Below are positions 13,101 through 24,734 of a stretch of 64,000 nucleotides of DNA, in pieces. Numbering within the stretch: the stretch's first letter is position 1; the number at the start of each line of letters is the position of its first letter. Source of the stretch: Limonium bicolor (lineage: Eukaryota; Streptophyta; Magnoliopsida; Caryophyllales; Plumbaginaceae); the NCBI GenBank assembly GCA_023374045.1, contig CM041777.1, positions 485,189,594-485,253,593 on the forward strand. The letters run 5' to 3'. The translations under genes and the position numbers were made by a program. A model generated the notes under the pieces. That model worked only from the letters and a program-made list of their open reading frames with translations, searched no databases and was not told the origin of the DNA.

Positions 13101-14800
13101 TCTCTGTAGCGGAGTCATACAGAACTCAAGTTTTCAGAAGAGAAAAAATGTAAAATTGAAAGCACAAAACTATATCTTCTCTTCTGTTTCTCTCCTTGTT
13201 CTTTAATCTGACTTCCAACTTCTCCCAACTGTTTTAGTTTCTTAGTTGAGTGTTTTGATAAAGTTTTAACTTTGAAATAACCCAAGGCAATAGGGACTAC
13301 TCTTTTGAATTAAGACAGATGACGGTTTTGTTTTTATTAATCGAAATTTGAGCTTTCATTTATATAAAGAAGCAAGTATATTATGGTATACTAAACAATA
13401 TCTATAAAAGACCAAACAGCAAGCAATAATATATATATATATATATAATATATATATTATGCTGTTGTTTCTCCAAAAGTTGAGGATCATTGGTGCTGGG
13501 TTATTAAACTGATTCAGCAGTTATCTTCTAAACTACACAAATAAAAATTTCAGCATTTTTTATCATCTAACCAGATTTCCAATCTAGTTGTTGCTTGATT
13601 TTCCACTTCTGAACATTAGTACTGCCCGTTATTAAGCTGTTGTATGCAGTAATATATTTCAGCTAATTTTCCATGGTATATTTTGCTTCTGTATACTAAA
13701 TAGTATTTAGAAAAGTAGTTATCCTCATCCAGACCTTAAAGATGACATGGTACCTATCATTGGTTTAAGTACGTGCATTGAGAAAAGAAGTGTTTTTTTA
13801 AGCTTTTCTATGTCATTTGAGAATCTGCCAAATTCTAATGGTGTTGCATATCATCTAGTTTGTGTTGAATATTGTGCTCTGTCAATTGGAAAAGTTGATG
13901 GATCGAGCTGGATTAGATTGTTCAAGGATTCTTGCTGCTTTATCCAGCATGTAGCCTTCATATAGGAAATATCCATTGTGTTCTTTTGTCTATCCTGTTT
14001 GTCTTTGAATGTCACCGTAAAGCATCTCCCACCCCAGAAACTTGAAGCTATGTTCTTGATGGCTGCATACTGTCAAATTTTAATGGCTACAGGAGAGAAG
14101 TTCCTAAAAAAAAAAGATCAGGCTTCTCTATAATGTCCTTGTCTACCATTGATAGTATCTGTTCCTGGTGTCGGATGTGTTTGTGCATGAGAAATCTTGT
14201 TTCCTGCCGCACCTTCATATTACTGCCGCATCAGATAATAACGAGTATAGTATTTGTTAGACGACCTACCTAGTTTACTGCGTGCCATTGTTATAACTAG
14301 GATATGCTAGCTTTATAACTAATTAATAAAAACTTTCGGTTAGGATACATGAAATAAACACACCTGGTTCTCAGCTGCACCTGGTTCATCTTCAGCTGTT
14401 CTCATCGTACCAGTTCATCAAGGGCGTGATGTTGGTCTGAACCAGATCTCCATCTTTGAAGCCAAGATTGAAAATGGTAACAGTGAACAAGCCTTTAGAT
14501 GCCAATTCCATATCTTTCATATGCTATCCTGCTGCTACACAACTTTTGGGATTTACGTCAAGAACTGGTATAATGTTGTCTCCACTCAAGCCCCTTGTTT
14601 TTCTTCTTCTGTTAAACTCCTTATGCCCTTGTTCAATCCTTACTATCAAGAAAAATAAAAAATATCTACACCTACTAACATCTATGTATGTGGTGCAGGG
14701 GTTGAATCGCAAGATGGCAGCAGCCCAAGTTATTGTCCGATGCAGAAAAGCCACCACAGAACTAAACAAATTTTTTAGCTTTCAAATTGCAATGTAAATA
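10127..14800. other. CACTA interior: intron-like DNA with exon-like pieces
   Basis: Mostly T-rich, intron-like sequence. One exon-like stretch at 12496-12565 (plus) lies between a CAG acceptor and a GTCTG donor and reads RDHYQAAKVPFASCWHKQ near its end; I do not recognise it. Others, at about 11640-11870 and 14400-14470, also lack an identity. An AT dinucleotide run lies at about 13425-13459. The pattern suggests captured host exons, but only the XTH-like piece can be named. Confidence 0.45.
11027..11218 (-). pseudogene. Captured first-exon fragment resembling a xyloglucan endotransglucosylase/hydrolase (XTH)
   Basis: From the ATG at 11218 the frame gives 64 codons. There is a short basic start, a hydrophobic signal-peptide core (residues about 6-19), an Ala-rich cleavage region, then EPFDTNYRVIYGAQHV and NNGDIMEFWMDQSIG. 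That order (signal peptide, F-x-x-N/D-Y, W/Y-G, x-H-V, N-G, then M/L-D-x-S-x-G) matches the N-terminus of GH16 XTH proteins, which act in the cell wall. The GH16 catalytic motif (DEIDFE type) is absent, so only the first exon was carried. It lies inside the CACTA element, on the minus strand. Similarity is by eye; another secreted beta-sandwich protein is possible. Confidence 0.45.
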
Positions 14801-15098
14801 CATAAGTTTTCTATCTTTGTAGTTACACAAGTAAAGTCATACAATACGTAGTCCTTTCTGTTAGGAAGGAAACTGATTTTTAGTCAGTGTTCGACTTGTT
14901 AAACCCAAGTAATCGAGAGTTATACATAATCCTATATGTGTATTCTAATTATACATACTTCGTTTTTGTATATTATATATGGTAAATAAAATTAAACATT
15001 TACTCAAATTGGTTCTCAAGGATACTGATTACCTATATATATAATACTGAAAAACCAAAAAGAATTTGATTTTTTTTTAATTCCCTCATTTAAAATAC

Positions 15099-15476
15099 CT
15101 ACGGATTACCTACGGAATATCTTACAAAATGATAAATTTTGTAGGTAATCCGTAGGTAAAATTTACCTACGGAATGCTGACGGATCTGTGTATGACTCGG
15201 AGGTGATGACGTGACATCGGTTTACCGACGGAATTTCCGTAGGTAATTTACCTATGGACAATTCCGTAGGTAATCCGTCGGTAACTGTGTCCGTGATTTC
15301 TGTAGGTAATCCGTTGGTAAATTACCGACGGACACATATTTTCGTCGGTAATTTAATTACCGACCATTCTATTGCCGACGGACTTTTAAGGGAAAAATTA
15401 GTCGGTATTCCGTCGGTAATCTTATTTACCTACGGATTACCTACGGAATCGGTCGTAGGTAAACCTCTTTTTTCTA
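15099..15476. repeat. 3' subterminal repeat array of the CACTA element
   Basis: Dense copies of CCTACGGA and CCGACGGA in both orientations, mirroring the array at the other end and running up to the terminal inverted repeat. Confidence 0.9.
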
Positions 15477-18400
15477 GTAGTGATTCCCTTGAGTGACTCT
15501 TGATAGTAGTCCCTCGTAGTGATCACGCTGCGCAACCAGATAGTCGAAACTAACTGGATTCCTCTCTTTATAAGTTAGCCCTTTAATCAATGACACAAGA
15601 TCCAATCCTTGAGTTAAGACTATGACAATTGACCGTCAGTTAGGTTCTTATAATACCTAAAGGTCATCTAGTCTTGTTCGAGTTTAGATGTATAAACTTC
15701 TAGTCATAAGACGTTCGCGTAAAATAAAACGCAGTGGTGTCGAGCAATACAGTATACAAGTTCATATACATAAATCACAGATATCGCTCTTAGCAATTAA
15801 ACACACAACGTCTGGACCTCAGGAAAATCCTTAGGACATTCAGACCACACAATTAACATACCGTTCACCGTGAAAATTGCTAGCTTGACAGTTCACGCTT
15901 AGTAGTTTCTCCCCGTAACGCTGTTATACGTACATGCAAATACCGGGTAACGTTAATACAACTAGCACTAACTATTACAGTACTGTTGATACAGAACTAA
16001 TACTCGTAGTATGCTATCCCCATATGTTCTTTATTTCTCCCTGTTATTAAACAGTGGTTCGAGGTAGTTTAACAGTTCGTTATTTTATGTAGTAACTACA
16101 TGTGATAATGAATTTCTACCTTATAGCATATCTCCGTCTCTTTAACTATATACTCATAATTGTTTCCACTTATTGTATATATTAATACAATTTGGTTATT
16201 TTCATTATAACCACCATTATTTTATAAACTTTACATTATACCCCAAAATACATTATATTTCTTAGTTTAAACTCCTTACTTTATTAAATCACAAAACCAA
16301 CCTTATAAATTCGGTATTTATATATTGAACACATTAACTTTCGCAAATAATTACCATATAGCCACATATACTTTCGGTTTCAACACATAGTTTCTTATAT
16401 TTACAATTTAACCCCAAAACTTTATATAAGTTACATATTAACTCATAAACTATAGCTTTAATATTTAATTTCCTTAAATACCGAAATGACCCATATATTT
16501 CTACAATTCATGATTTCGCCCCATATCCAAATCGGTTTTACATATAAACTTTTATAAATTACATATTCACCCCATAACTTTTATAAACTTAATATTTTAT
16601 GTCATAAATCATTTTAACCCAATGTTTTTGGTCAACACCTTGACCAAAGCCTAATTTCATAATTAATACTTTAATATACCTAGAAAATCATATGTAATTT
16701 GGTTTTACACTATAGTTTCCAGAAATTACAAAATAGCCCCAAAACTTTATAAAATGTTATTTTAACACTTAAACACTTGTTTATTTTAACCAAAATTCAT
16801 AATATTAATTCCTACCTTATATTATATCATAATTATGTCAATAAACCCTTTAACTCTCAGCAATACCATATAGTACACTATACTTTCCAAAATTTACAAT
16901 TTAGCCACATAACTTAATAAATTAGCCATTTAAATACTTGTAGCTATTTTTAATATTCCTAAAATTTATAATATAAGCTAATATACTTATATTCTTCAAA
17001 AATCACTAAGTAAAACATTTAATTCTCGGTTTTAATAATACTTTACCATATGGTTCTAAAACTTGATTTATATCTTATAATAAGTATATATAAATGCATA
17101 TAAGCCATATAACACTTCTAAAAATTATGTTAATGACTTAGGATGATTATAAGCTCAAAATTAAGCATTTAACTCCTAGACAATTTGGCTTGAATATATA
17201 TATATGCATCATATTTGATTTTTGTTACCCAAAAATTATATCTTAAGGTAATAATCTTACCTTGTATGTTATAAATTATTTCCTTGGTAATATAACCTAT
17301 AGTTTTCGGTTCTAATTTTATTAAGGGATGTACATAAGTTTGTACTAAAGTTTGAAGCTTAAATCAAACTTAAACTTAATAGATTTAATTATAGAAACTT
17401 ACTCCTTAAATCAAGGTGATTCTTGTACTTGATTTCCTCTTGAATTCCAAGCTCCTCCAATGGTATCTTGGTGTAGAATTTTCAGCCTCTATACATAGAT
17501 TTAGGAGATCCAAGTTTTAAACTTCTAACAAGGATTTCTAGGTAAGATTTGGAGTAGTTTATAAGAGTTTACCTTAGGTAGTTTGTCAAGGAATTTCGGT
17601 ACACCTTAGGATGATTGGAGATCCAAGTTTCCTTCATGAAATGATGAAGAGAACATTGATTTAGAAGCTATAATTTTCAGACTTGAGCTTAGGTTTTTAC
17701 TAGGATTTTCAAACAAGAAATATACCTTAACTTGATCTTGTTTGCTCCTTGAGTTGTTGTTGAATCAAGGTGACTCCCTTGGTGTTCCTATGTAGCCGAA
17801 TTCTTGCCTTAGAACTAGGATGAATTTTGCTTCAATACTTGATGGAAGTTGCTAGAAATTTGACACAAAAATGGAGTTTAAGGTTAAATCTCCATCAATG
17901 GAGCTTGAAGCTCACAAGAAGAAGATGACTAAGGAAGAAAGAAAAGAGAGAAAGAAGCCTTACCAATTCGGCCAAGGAATGTGCAAAAAGAATGGCTAGG
18001 TTACGTATGGTATTAAGAGAAAGGAAAGGAATGAATTAAGTGGGAAATAATTGTTATGTCTCATGGCATTATTTTATGAATTTGCTTTTGTTTTTTTTTA
18101 CTTCAAATTTTGGCTCCAAAAGTCTCCATTAGCAGCACACTTTCGGCTACATGAAGAAGAGTTAATGGGTGCTTAACAAGCCTAGAATATTAGGAAGTTA
18201 GGCAAGGTATTTCTTTGGCATTTAATATGTTGATTTGGTCTTGATTCCCTTGTAGACTTACGACAATAAGGGTTGTAGGTAGCCACTTAGTTTAGTTTAT
18301 ATTAGACATGGAATCATGCTTAATTAAGTAGATGTCTTATTTTGACTATTATACAGCAATCAAACTTGTTCCTCCTTGCTGTATCACACGGTAATAGATG

Positions 18401-19751
18401 CTAGGAATGGGCTGATTAATTTGTTTATTTTCCATGTATAAAGCTAGATCTAGTTTACTTATTTAATTCCATTACTTTACAAAAGTTAATCACCTTGTCT
18501 TTCTTGTGCAGGTTTTCGGAAATGGTGGTATCTAGGACTATTATTCCCTTGCTATTATGTTACTCAGAAGATGGAAGGGTGAGGCATCATCCCACATGAC
18601 ATTTTAAAGCCAAAAATCTTGTTTTTTAGACTACAAAAATCGGCCACTTTGGTAGCCATGTGGAACTGATTTTAACTTGGTCTTTGTCACATTATATTAC
18701 ATTAGGATCATATTGTAACATTTTATAAGTCACAAAATTTATTTGGTACATTTATACCAAGGTATAAGATGAAAGTTTCTAAGGTAAAATGCTGATTTTA
18801 TAGTACTTTTTTATCACAATTTCTGCCCTACTTGTGCTATGATTTCAGCACTGGCTTTGATTGATTTAGATGGTCGATTCATCCCCATTTAAGATTCCTA
18901 ACTCGTGGCTCCTCAAAACTTCAAGGTAATAGCGTAGAACGCGTTTCTATGGCATCCGAGAGTGCGTTTTTGTTCTCTAAGGATATTCTGGAAAATAAGT
19001 TGTCGCTACGAGTTCCAAGTGTTTATAAACATTTTTTATGGTCAATAGTGATATATTAAGGTGTTACATTGAGTTATATGGGTTATATCAACTCATGACA
19101 CAATTCCCGGGCTACCGGGACTCTCCCGGGCAAAACAGGAGCGTTAAGAATTTCTCCTGAGCACTTTGTGTATTTTTGAAAAAGTAGCTCGAGCATTCTC
19201 TTTATAATAATGAATAATGATAGTAGGAACTCTAAGAATGAATTATATAGGAGTTCGTGCCACTTCGGTACCTCTCCGGGGCATTCCCGGGGGTTTATGG
19301 GGCCCCCAACGGGTACCTCCAAGCACTTTGCGTTTAATTGAGAATTTAGCGTGAGGAATTCATCTTAAATGTTTAACAAAGTGTTATGGTGCAGTTGGAA
19401 TGAAGTGTAATGGCCTATTCCATCTTATAAAGCATTTACGGGTGTTTCCGAGGCTTTTCGGGCCTTAAGGGAGGTGTGTTGACTCTCTTGGGCACTTTTC
19501 ATTTGTACTCTATTCTAGCTGAGGTCCTATGTTTTAAAGGTCATATAATGATCCTTAATTGACTTGGTATGATTTTTATAGTTTATATAACATAGTTAGC
19601 TTTAGGTCCGGCTTAGCGCACGTTGTTGACCTTAAGGAGTTTCGGTGCGTCTTTAACGCCTAGGTGTTAATATATTTTCTTAGGGTTTCATAATCCCCTA
19701 AATAGTACTTATTTCTCATTATTTAATTATTTAATAGTTAGGGGTATTTCA

Positions 19752-19769
19752 GTATACCCCCCTTAAAAG
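19752..19769 (-). promoter_or_regulatory. Polypurine tract of the first Tekay-like element
   Basis: On the minus strand CTTTTAAGGGGGGTATAC abuts the LTR start TGAAATACCCC. A purine run in this place primes plus-strand DNA synthesis during reverse transcription. It fixes both the LTR boundary and the minus orientation. Confidence 0.8.
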
Positions 19770-20154
19770 GACTTCATCCCGAAGTCACAACTTCTTCTTA
19801 CTCAACCTGTGGAATCAAGTTCCTCATACCTATTCACTGTATTCTTACATTCCTGAGTACATTTCATCAGTCATCCGAGCGTATGCAACTCGTATATACG
19901 CATAACCTTTGCTCATGACAATCAATGTAATATAACATAAATATTCTGATAGATACTGTAAATAATTGTACTTCTATAACCATCCAAGTGTTACATAGAA
20001 CACAACAATAATCATTTAAGTGTCACATAGGACACATCAATAACCATTCAATCAAGTGCACACATGCACAACAACCAAACACAAATAACCAAAACCAGTA
20101 TGCTCTGCATACACATACATTATCTAGACTGCAAATATGCAAGTCACATGTGGT

Positions 20155-20174
20155 GATATACCCCCCTTAAAAAG
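20155..20174 (-). promoter_or_regulatory. Second copy of the polypurine-tract motif
   Basis: On the minus strand CTTTTTAAGGGGGGTATATC, nearly the same as the LTR-adjacent tract about 400 bp away. It lies between the pol stop codon and the true tract. Confidence 0.7.
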
Positions 20175-20209
20175 GGTTACGCCCACGTACCCCCACAAGT
20201 ATACACACA

Positions 20210-20452
20210 CTAAAGGATAAGTTCTTGATACTTGTCTCGCATGGAGTCCTCTAACTCTCTTGTCTTGGAGTCTAAAATACGAACTGGGGTCTTCTCATAT
20301 TTAAGCGTAGGGTCTAACTCGAGTGTCTCGGGCTCTAAAATATGTGATGGGTGAGGCACATACTGCTTTAGTTGAGATATGTGGAACACATTGTGCACTC
20401 TCCCAAGCTCAACAGGTAAGTCTAGTTTGTAGGCTAATGGGCCCACTCGCTC
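20210..20452 (-). pseudogene. Integrase C-terminal tail of the first Tekay-like element
   Basis: The open stretch reads GPLAYKLDLP, then RVHNVFHISQLKQYVPHPSH and PVRILDSKTRELE, ending in a stop at 20210. This is the conserved end of Tekay/Del polyproteins: the GPxAYxLxLP strand and the VHNVFHVSQLRKY motif before the degenerate chromodomain region. Upstream codons LERV are still present, then the sequence switches to Athila gag on the opposite strand. It is a remnant that cannot make a functional protein. Confidence 0.85.
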
Positions 20453-21801
20453 CAGAGATCAACCGTACAGCTCGTAGGGCAAGAAGAGCACTTACCTTCA
20501 CCATGGCTGCTAACGGACCAACAAATAATGAGCAAGCCACATTGGGAAGAATAAATCGCCCGCCCGCCGCTCCTAGAAGAGGACCTGTGACTCTACCAAA
20601 CCTCACAGCAGAGTTAACAGCAGAATGGCAAAAAACTAAAACCAAGCCATCAAACAAATGCTGTCAGGAATCATCTTGCAGGGACCTTTTCAGGCGCAGA
20701 CCCAGCTGATGCGCTCGACCATGTCCATCGTTTCCTAGTTCATCTGGATTCGTTAGGGATGTCTCAAGGGCTAGAGGAGTATGCTCGGCTGTGTTTATTC
20801 CAGCACAGTCTCTCAGGGGAAGCATCAAAGTGGTTCCATCGTCTACCACCAGGTATCATCACTACCTGGGAGCTGATGACGGAAAGGTTTTACGAGAAGT
20901 ACATCCCCATATCCAGGACCAGACAGATGATCGCTGACCTGACCGCCTTCAGACAGTCCGGAAGTGAGACAGTCTGCGAAGCCTGGGATAGATTCAAGGA
21001 GCTGCTCCGCCAGTGCCCTCATCACGGTCAGACCATAACATCTTTGGCCCAGGGGTTCTTCCAAGGGCTAAGAGATGAGCATAGAGGTGAGGTCAGAGCT
21101 GCACTGGGTGGAAATCTGCTTGCCAAAAGCGGAAAAGAGTTTATGTCGGCTATGGAGTCCTACTGCGAGGAGCTCCGCCAGTGGAGCAATAGTGGTGGAA
21201 GAGTTTTCACAGTTGGTCAGACTTCCTCTCGGACTCCCGACCCATGATGGAGCAAATTGCTGTTGAGCAGGCCCATTTAAGTACCATAGTGGGTAACATG
21301 GCGAAGATGCTCGAGCAGCTCACTATGGGACAGACATCTGTGCAAGCTGTCAAGAAGGTGTCTACTGGTTCCAGTGAGGTCTGCTGTTCTCAGTGTGGAG
21401 ACAGCCATGAGTACGAGGACTGCCCAATGGTTGCTGAGATGAGGCAGACCGAGGAGGCGCATGCAATTGGTCAGTACAATAGGCAGCCTTGGATGCAGAA
21501 TCAGCATCCAAACCTGAGGTACGGAAATCCAAATAACGCCCTCAACTCACATCAGATTCAGCCTTAGAGGGCGAATCAGGGAGGACCACCCGGCTTTGTT
21601 AGGCCTCAGTACAGTCAGTTTAGGCCACAGCAGTCTCAAGCTCAGCAACCATCACTAAGCTCAAACAATGCGAATCTTAAGGAAATGATGGATAAGCTGA
21701 TGACTTCTCAAGAGCAGCAAACAGTAATAAATCAGAATCTGGCAGCTGGTCAGCAAAAACTCGAGAACGCCATGGTGGAGATGCAGGGAACGATGACTTA
21801 G
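20446..21801 (+). pseudogene. Athila gag, decayed
   Basis: The frame opens at the junction with PEINRTARRARRALTFT, like the start of Athila Gag, and continues through an ATG at 20503. Around 20650-20690 the coding signal moves through two frame changes before the Gag core (20690-21247; landmarks ALDHVHRFLVHLDSL and ASKWFHRLPPG). The frame changes again near 21247. A zinc knuckle follows, CSQCGDSHEYEDC, in the CX2CX3HX4C spacing of this lineage. TAG at 21565 and TAG at 21799 then interrupt a Gln-rich tail. Gag would form the cytoplasmic virus-like particle; this copy cannot. Confidence 0.85.
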
Positions 21802-22830
21802 TTGACTCATTATCTCCTACAGCAGAGACCTGCTGGATCACTGCCTTCCCAACCAGACCCCAATCCTAAGGAACAGTTGAAGGCAGTGTCGGTCTCAGAA
21901 GCCGTGGTAGTGGAGGACTGTTCAGATTCTGAAGAGGTGGCAGCAGTTACCTTAAGAAGTGGGAAGCAGCTGATAAATAAAGATCAAGTGGCTGAGGACC
22001 AAGCTGGCGAAGAGACCGGTCTTCCTTCTTCTAGCACTAGTGCACCGTCAGGGCCCCCAGCCCCTCCTGAGGTAGTTGTTGAGGAGACCCAGGCTCCTAT
22101 CTCTTCCCCTTCTCATACTTTGATTGCTAGAAATTCCAGGGGTAAGGTGGTTCCTAGGGAACTTCCTTTCCCTAATAGATTAAAAGAAAAAGAGCTTGAT
22201 GATCAATTTGGGAAATTTTTGAGTGTGTTTTCGAAGCTTACTATTAATATCCCCTTGATTGATGCTATCAAGCAGATGCCCAATTATGCTCGCTTTGTGA
22301 AGGATTTGATTTCTAACAAGCGAAAGTTCAAGGAAAGTGAGATCGTTCAGCTGACAGAGACGTGCTCTGCAGCCATCCAGCAGAAGCTTCCTCCAAAGTG
22401 TGGAGATCCAGGGCAGCCCAACATCCCTTGCACCATTGGAGACATGGACTGTGGGTTTGGACTCTACGACCTTGGAGCGAGTATAAATTTGATGCCATAT
22501 TCAATGTTTAAGAAGCTTCATGTTGGTGAGCTTGTTCCAATTAATTTTAATTTGCAATTAGCTGATCGTTCCTCAATCAAACCTCGTGGTATGCTTGAGA
22601 ATGTTGTGGTAGGTGTTGGTAACTTCTTCTTCCTGTTGATTTGTCATTCTTGATATGGATGAGGATGTTGAAGTGTCGTTGATTTTGGGTAGACCGTTCC
22701 TGCGAACCGCCAAAACTGTCATTGATGTTGACAAAGGAAAGATCACCCTTAAGTTTAATAATGAGGAACTTAGTTTTGATATCACTAAGATGATGAGAAC
22801 AAATGCTTCTTCTCATGTTGCTTTCAGTTG
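21802..22830 (+). pseudogene. Athila Gag tail and aspartic protease region
   Basis: An acidic, Pro/Ser-rich linker leads to the region around VPRELPFPNRLKEKELD, typical of Athila before the protease. The protease follows with the active-site motif DLGASINLMP near 22470-22500 (a DxGA type site with Leu in the second position, usual for Athila). The first frame closes at 22653; the end of the domain, with ILGRPFLRTA, continues in another frame to about 22830. One frameshift at about 22640 therefore breaks the domain. Confidence 0.82.
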
Positions 22831-24734
22831 ATGTTGATTGTTCTGATGATTATGATGCTTTTGTCGCTAAAAATACTGATGACTCTTCTTTCTTGCTTGA
22901 GGATTCTGATTTGCTAGAGCAGGTATTATGCCACTCGATTGAGGATGATAAGGAGAGCACTGAGGTAGCTACTATTGTCCAACAGCTTAATCAGGGACGA
23001 ACCTACTTTCGTCCTTATGCTCCTCCTGTGGAGCCACTGGACAGGCCTACTCAGAGGCTCGTTCCTTCAATAGAGAAGCCCCCTACTCTTGAACTCAAAA
23101 ATCTCCCTTCAAATCTTAAATATGCTTTCTTGGCAGAGGGTAGCACCCTGCCTGTTATTATTTCTTCATCTTTGTCTGTTTCGCAGGAAAACAGACTTCT
23201 GGAAGTGTTAAGAAGGCACAAGGGAGCTTTGGGGTGGTCAGTGGCAGATATTAGAGGGATTAATCCAGGGTTCTGCACCCATCGAATTTACATAGAAGAT
23301 AGTATCAAGCCAGTGAGGCAGCCCTAGAGGAGATTAAACCCAAACCTGAAGGAAGTAGTGAAAGCTGAGGTTTTGAAGCTCTTGGATGCAGGCATCATTT
23401 GTCCCATCTCTGATAGCCGCTGGGTTTCTCCTGTGCAAGTTGTTCCCAAGAAAGGGGGAATAGTGGCAGTGCCCAATGAGAAAGGTGAATTGTTGCCCCA
23501 AAGACAAACCACTGGCTGGAGGATGTGCATCGATTACTGGCATTTGAACGAAGCCACAAGGAAGGACCACTTCCCGCTACCGTTTATTGATCAAATGTTG
23601 GAGCGGCTAGCTGGGCAAGAGTTCTACTGCTTCCTTGATGGGTACAGCGGTTATTTTCAGATTCCCATTGCGCCAGAGGATCAGGAGAAGACCACCTTCA
23701 CCTGCCCTTATGGTACTTTTGCATATAGGAGGATGCCATTTGGTCTTTGCAACGCCCAGCACATCTTAGCGATGTATGATGGCGATTTTTAATGAGTTTA
23801 TTGAGAAAAGCATAGAAGTCTTCATGGACGACTTCTCTGTATATGGCCAAAGTTTTGATGTATGTCTTGATCAACTGGATCAGATACTAGGCAGATGCGA
23901 GGAGACCCACCTGGTTTTGAATTGGAGAAGTGCCATTTCATGGTACATGAGGGTATAGTGCTTGGACACAGGGTCTCCAAAGATGGTATTCAGGTGGACA
24001 AGGCGAAGGTGGAGGTCATTGAGGGGTTACCTCCTCCCACTTCAGTCAGGGGTGTTAGATCTTTTCTGGGTCACACAGGGTTCTATAGAAGGTTCATCCA
24101 GGACTTCTCCAAAATTGCTAAGCCCTTGTCTGATCTTCTGCAGAAAGATGTAAAATTTTAGTTCTCAGAGGAGTGCTTGAAAGCCTTTCAAACTATCAAG
24201 TCATCTGCCCCTATTGTGGTTCCTCCTGATTGGTCTCTACCTTTTGAGGTCATGACAGATGCTAGTGACTTTACTGTTGGTGCTGCGCTCTGTCAGAGGA
24301 AGGATAAAATTTTGAGGGTAATCACTTATGCAAGTAAGACCCTATCAGAAGCTCAAAAGAATTACACCACTACTGAAAAGGAGCTACTTGCGGTGGTGTT
24401 TGCTCTTGACAAGTTCAGGCCCTATTTGTTGGGAAGTAAGGTAATTGCTCACACTGATCACTCTGCCTTGAAGTACCTATTCCAAAAGAATGATTCTAAG
24501 CCCAGACTCCTGAGATGGATCTTGCTTCTCCAAGAGTTCGACTTGGAAGTTGTTGATAAGCAAGGGAAGCAGAATGGGGTTGTAGATCATTTGTCTAGGC
24601 TTGAGACTCCAGATGACGGGGTCCCCATAAATGAATTCTTTCCTGACAAAACAGTCTTTGTAATTGGGAAAGTTAAAGCGCCATGGTATGCTGACCTGGC
24701 TAACTATCTTGCATCTGGTTTTGATTCCCCATGA
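22803..24734 (+). pseudogene. Athila reverse transcriptase and RNase H, decayed
   Basis: A connector (22803-23327) ends in TAG. The RT palm follows: WRMCIDYWHLNEATRKDHFP, FLDGYSGYFQIPIAPEDQEK and RRMPFGLCNA, with the catalytic FMDD at about 23824-23835. The first Asp of the fingers/palm region and the DD pair are all present. Frames change near 23770 and 23910, and a TAG interrupts at 24159-24161. RNase H starts around 24250 with [12 protein letters not shown] and contains [11 protein letters not shown] and [10 protein letters not shown]. The catalytic residues survive but the polyprotein is broken at four or more places. Confidence 0.88.

Larger units (their letters stand above)
9170..15482. 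mobile_element. CACTA (En/Spm-type) DNA transposon, non-autonomous, 6313 bp
   Basis: The termini are CACTACTAGAAAA at 9170 and its inverted copy TTTTTTCTAGTAGTG ending at 15482. Inverted similarity continues to GTTTACCTACG, about 26 bp in all. The flanking 3-bp duplication is ATT (9167-9169 and 15483-15485), as expected for the superfamily. Dense subterminal repeats lie inside both ends. I find no TNPD-like transposase or TNPA-like ORF in the interior, so the copy is probably non-autonomous. The interior carries exon-like pieces and one recognisable host-gene fragment. Confidence 0.93.
8262..19751 (-). repeat. 3' LTR of the first Tekay-like element, split by a CACTA transposon
   Basis: Ends are TGTAACACCCC (8262) and GGGGTATTTCA (19751) on the plus strand, i.e. 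a TG..CA LTR on the minus strand. Without the 6.3-kb CACTA insertion and its duplication it is about 5.2 kb. Its first few hundred bases are clearly related to the solo LTR ending at 53693: both share TTCGCAGCGGA and a GTTAsCCACCCAyGTGAsTAA block leading into CAAGGC. GC-rich palindromic patches built on CCCGGG and GGTACC lie at about 19100-19140 and 19260-19320. No coding potential. Confidence 0.8.
8262..20458 (-). mobile_element. Tekay-like Ty3/gypsy chromovirus, 3' part only (LTR, PPT, integrase tail)
   Basis: Read on the minus strand, the order is integrase C-terminus (20452-20210), a polypurine tract (19769-19752) and then an LTR starting TGAAATACCCC at 19751 and ending GGTGTTACA at 8262. 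This is the 3' end of a Tekay/Del-type element. The rest of gag-pol is missing: at about 20446-20458 the integrase reading stops and an Athila gag begins on the other strand. The five bases outside the LTR (AGGAT, 8257-8261) have no partner at the other end of this truncated copy. Confidence 0.8.
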
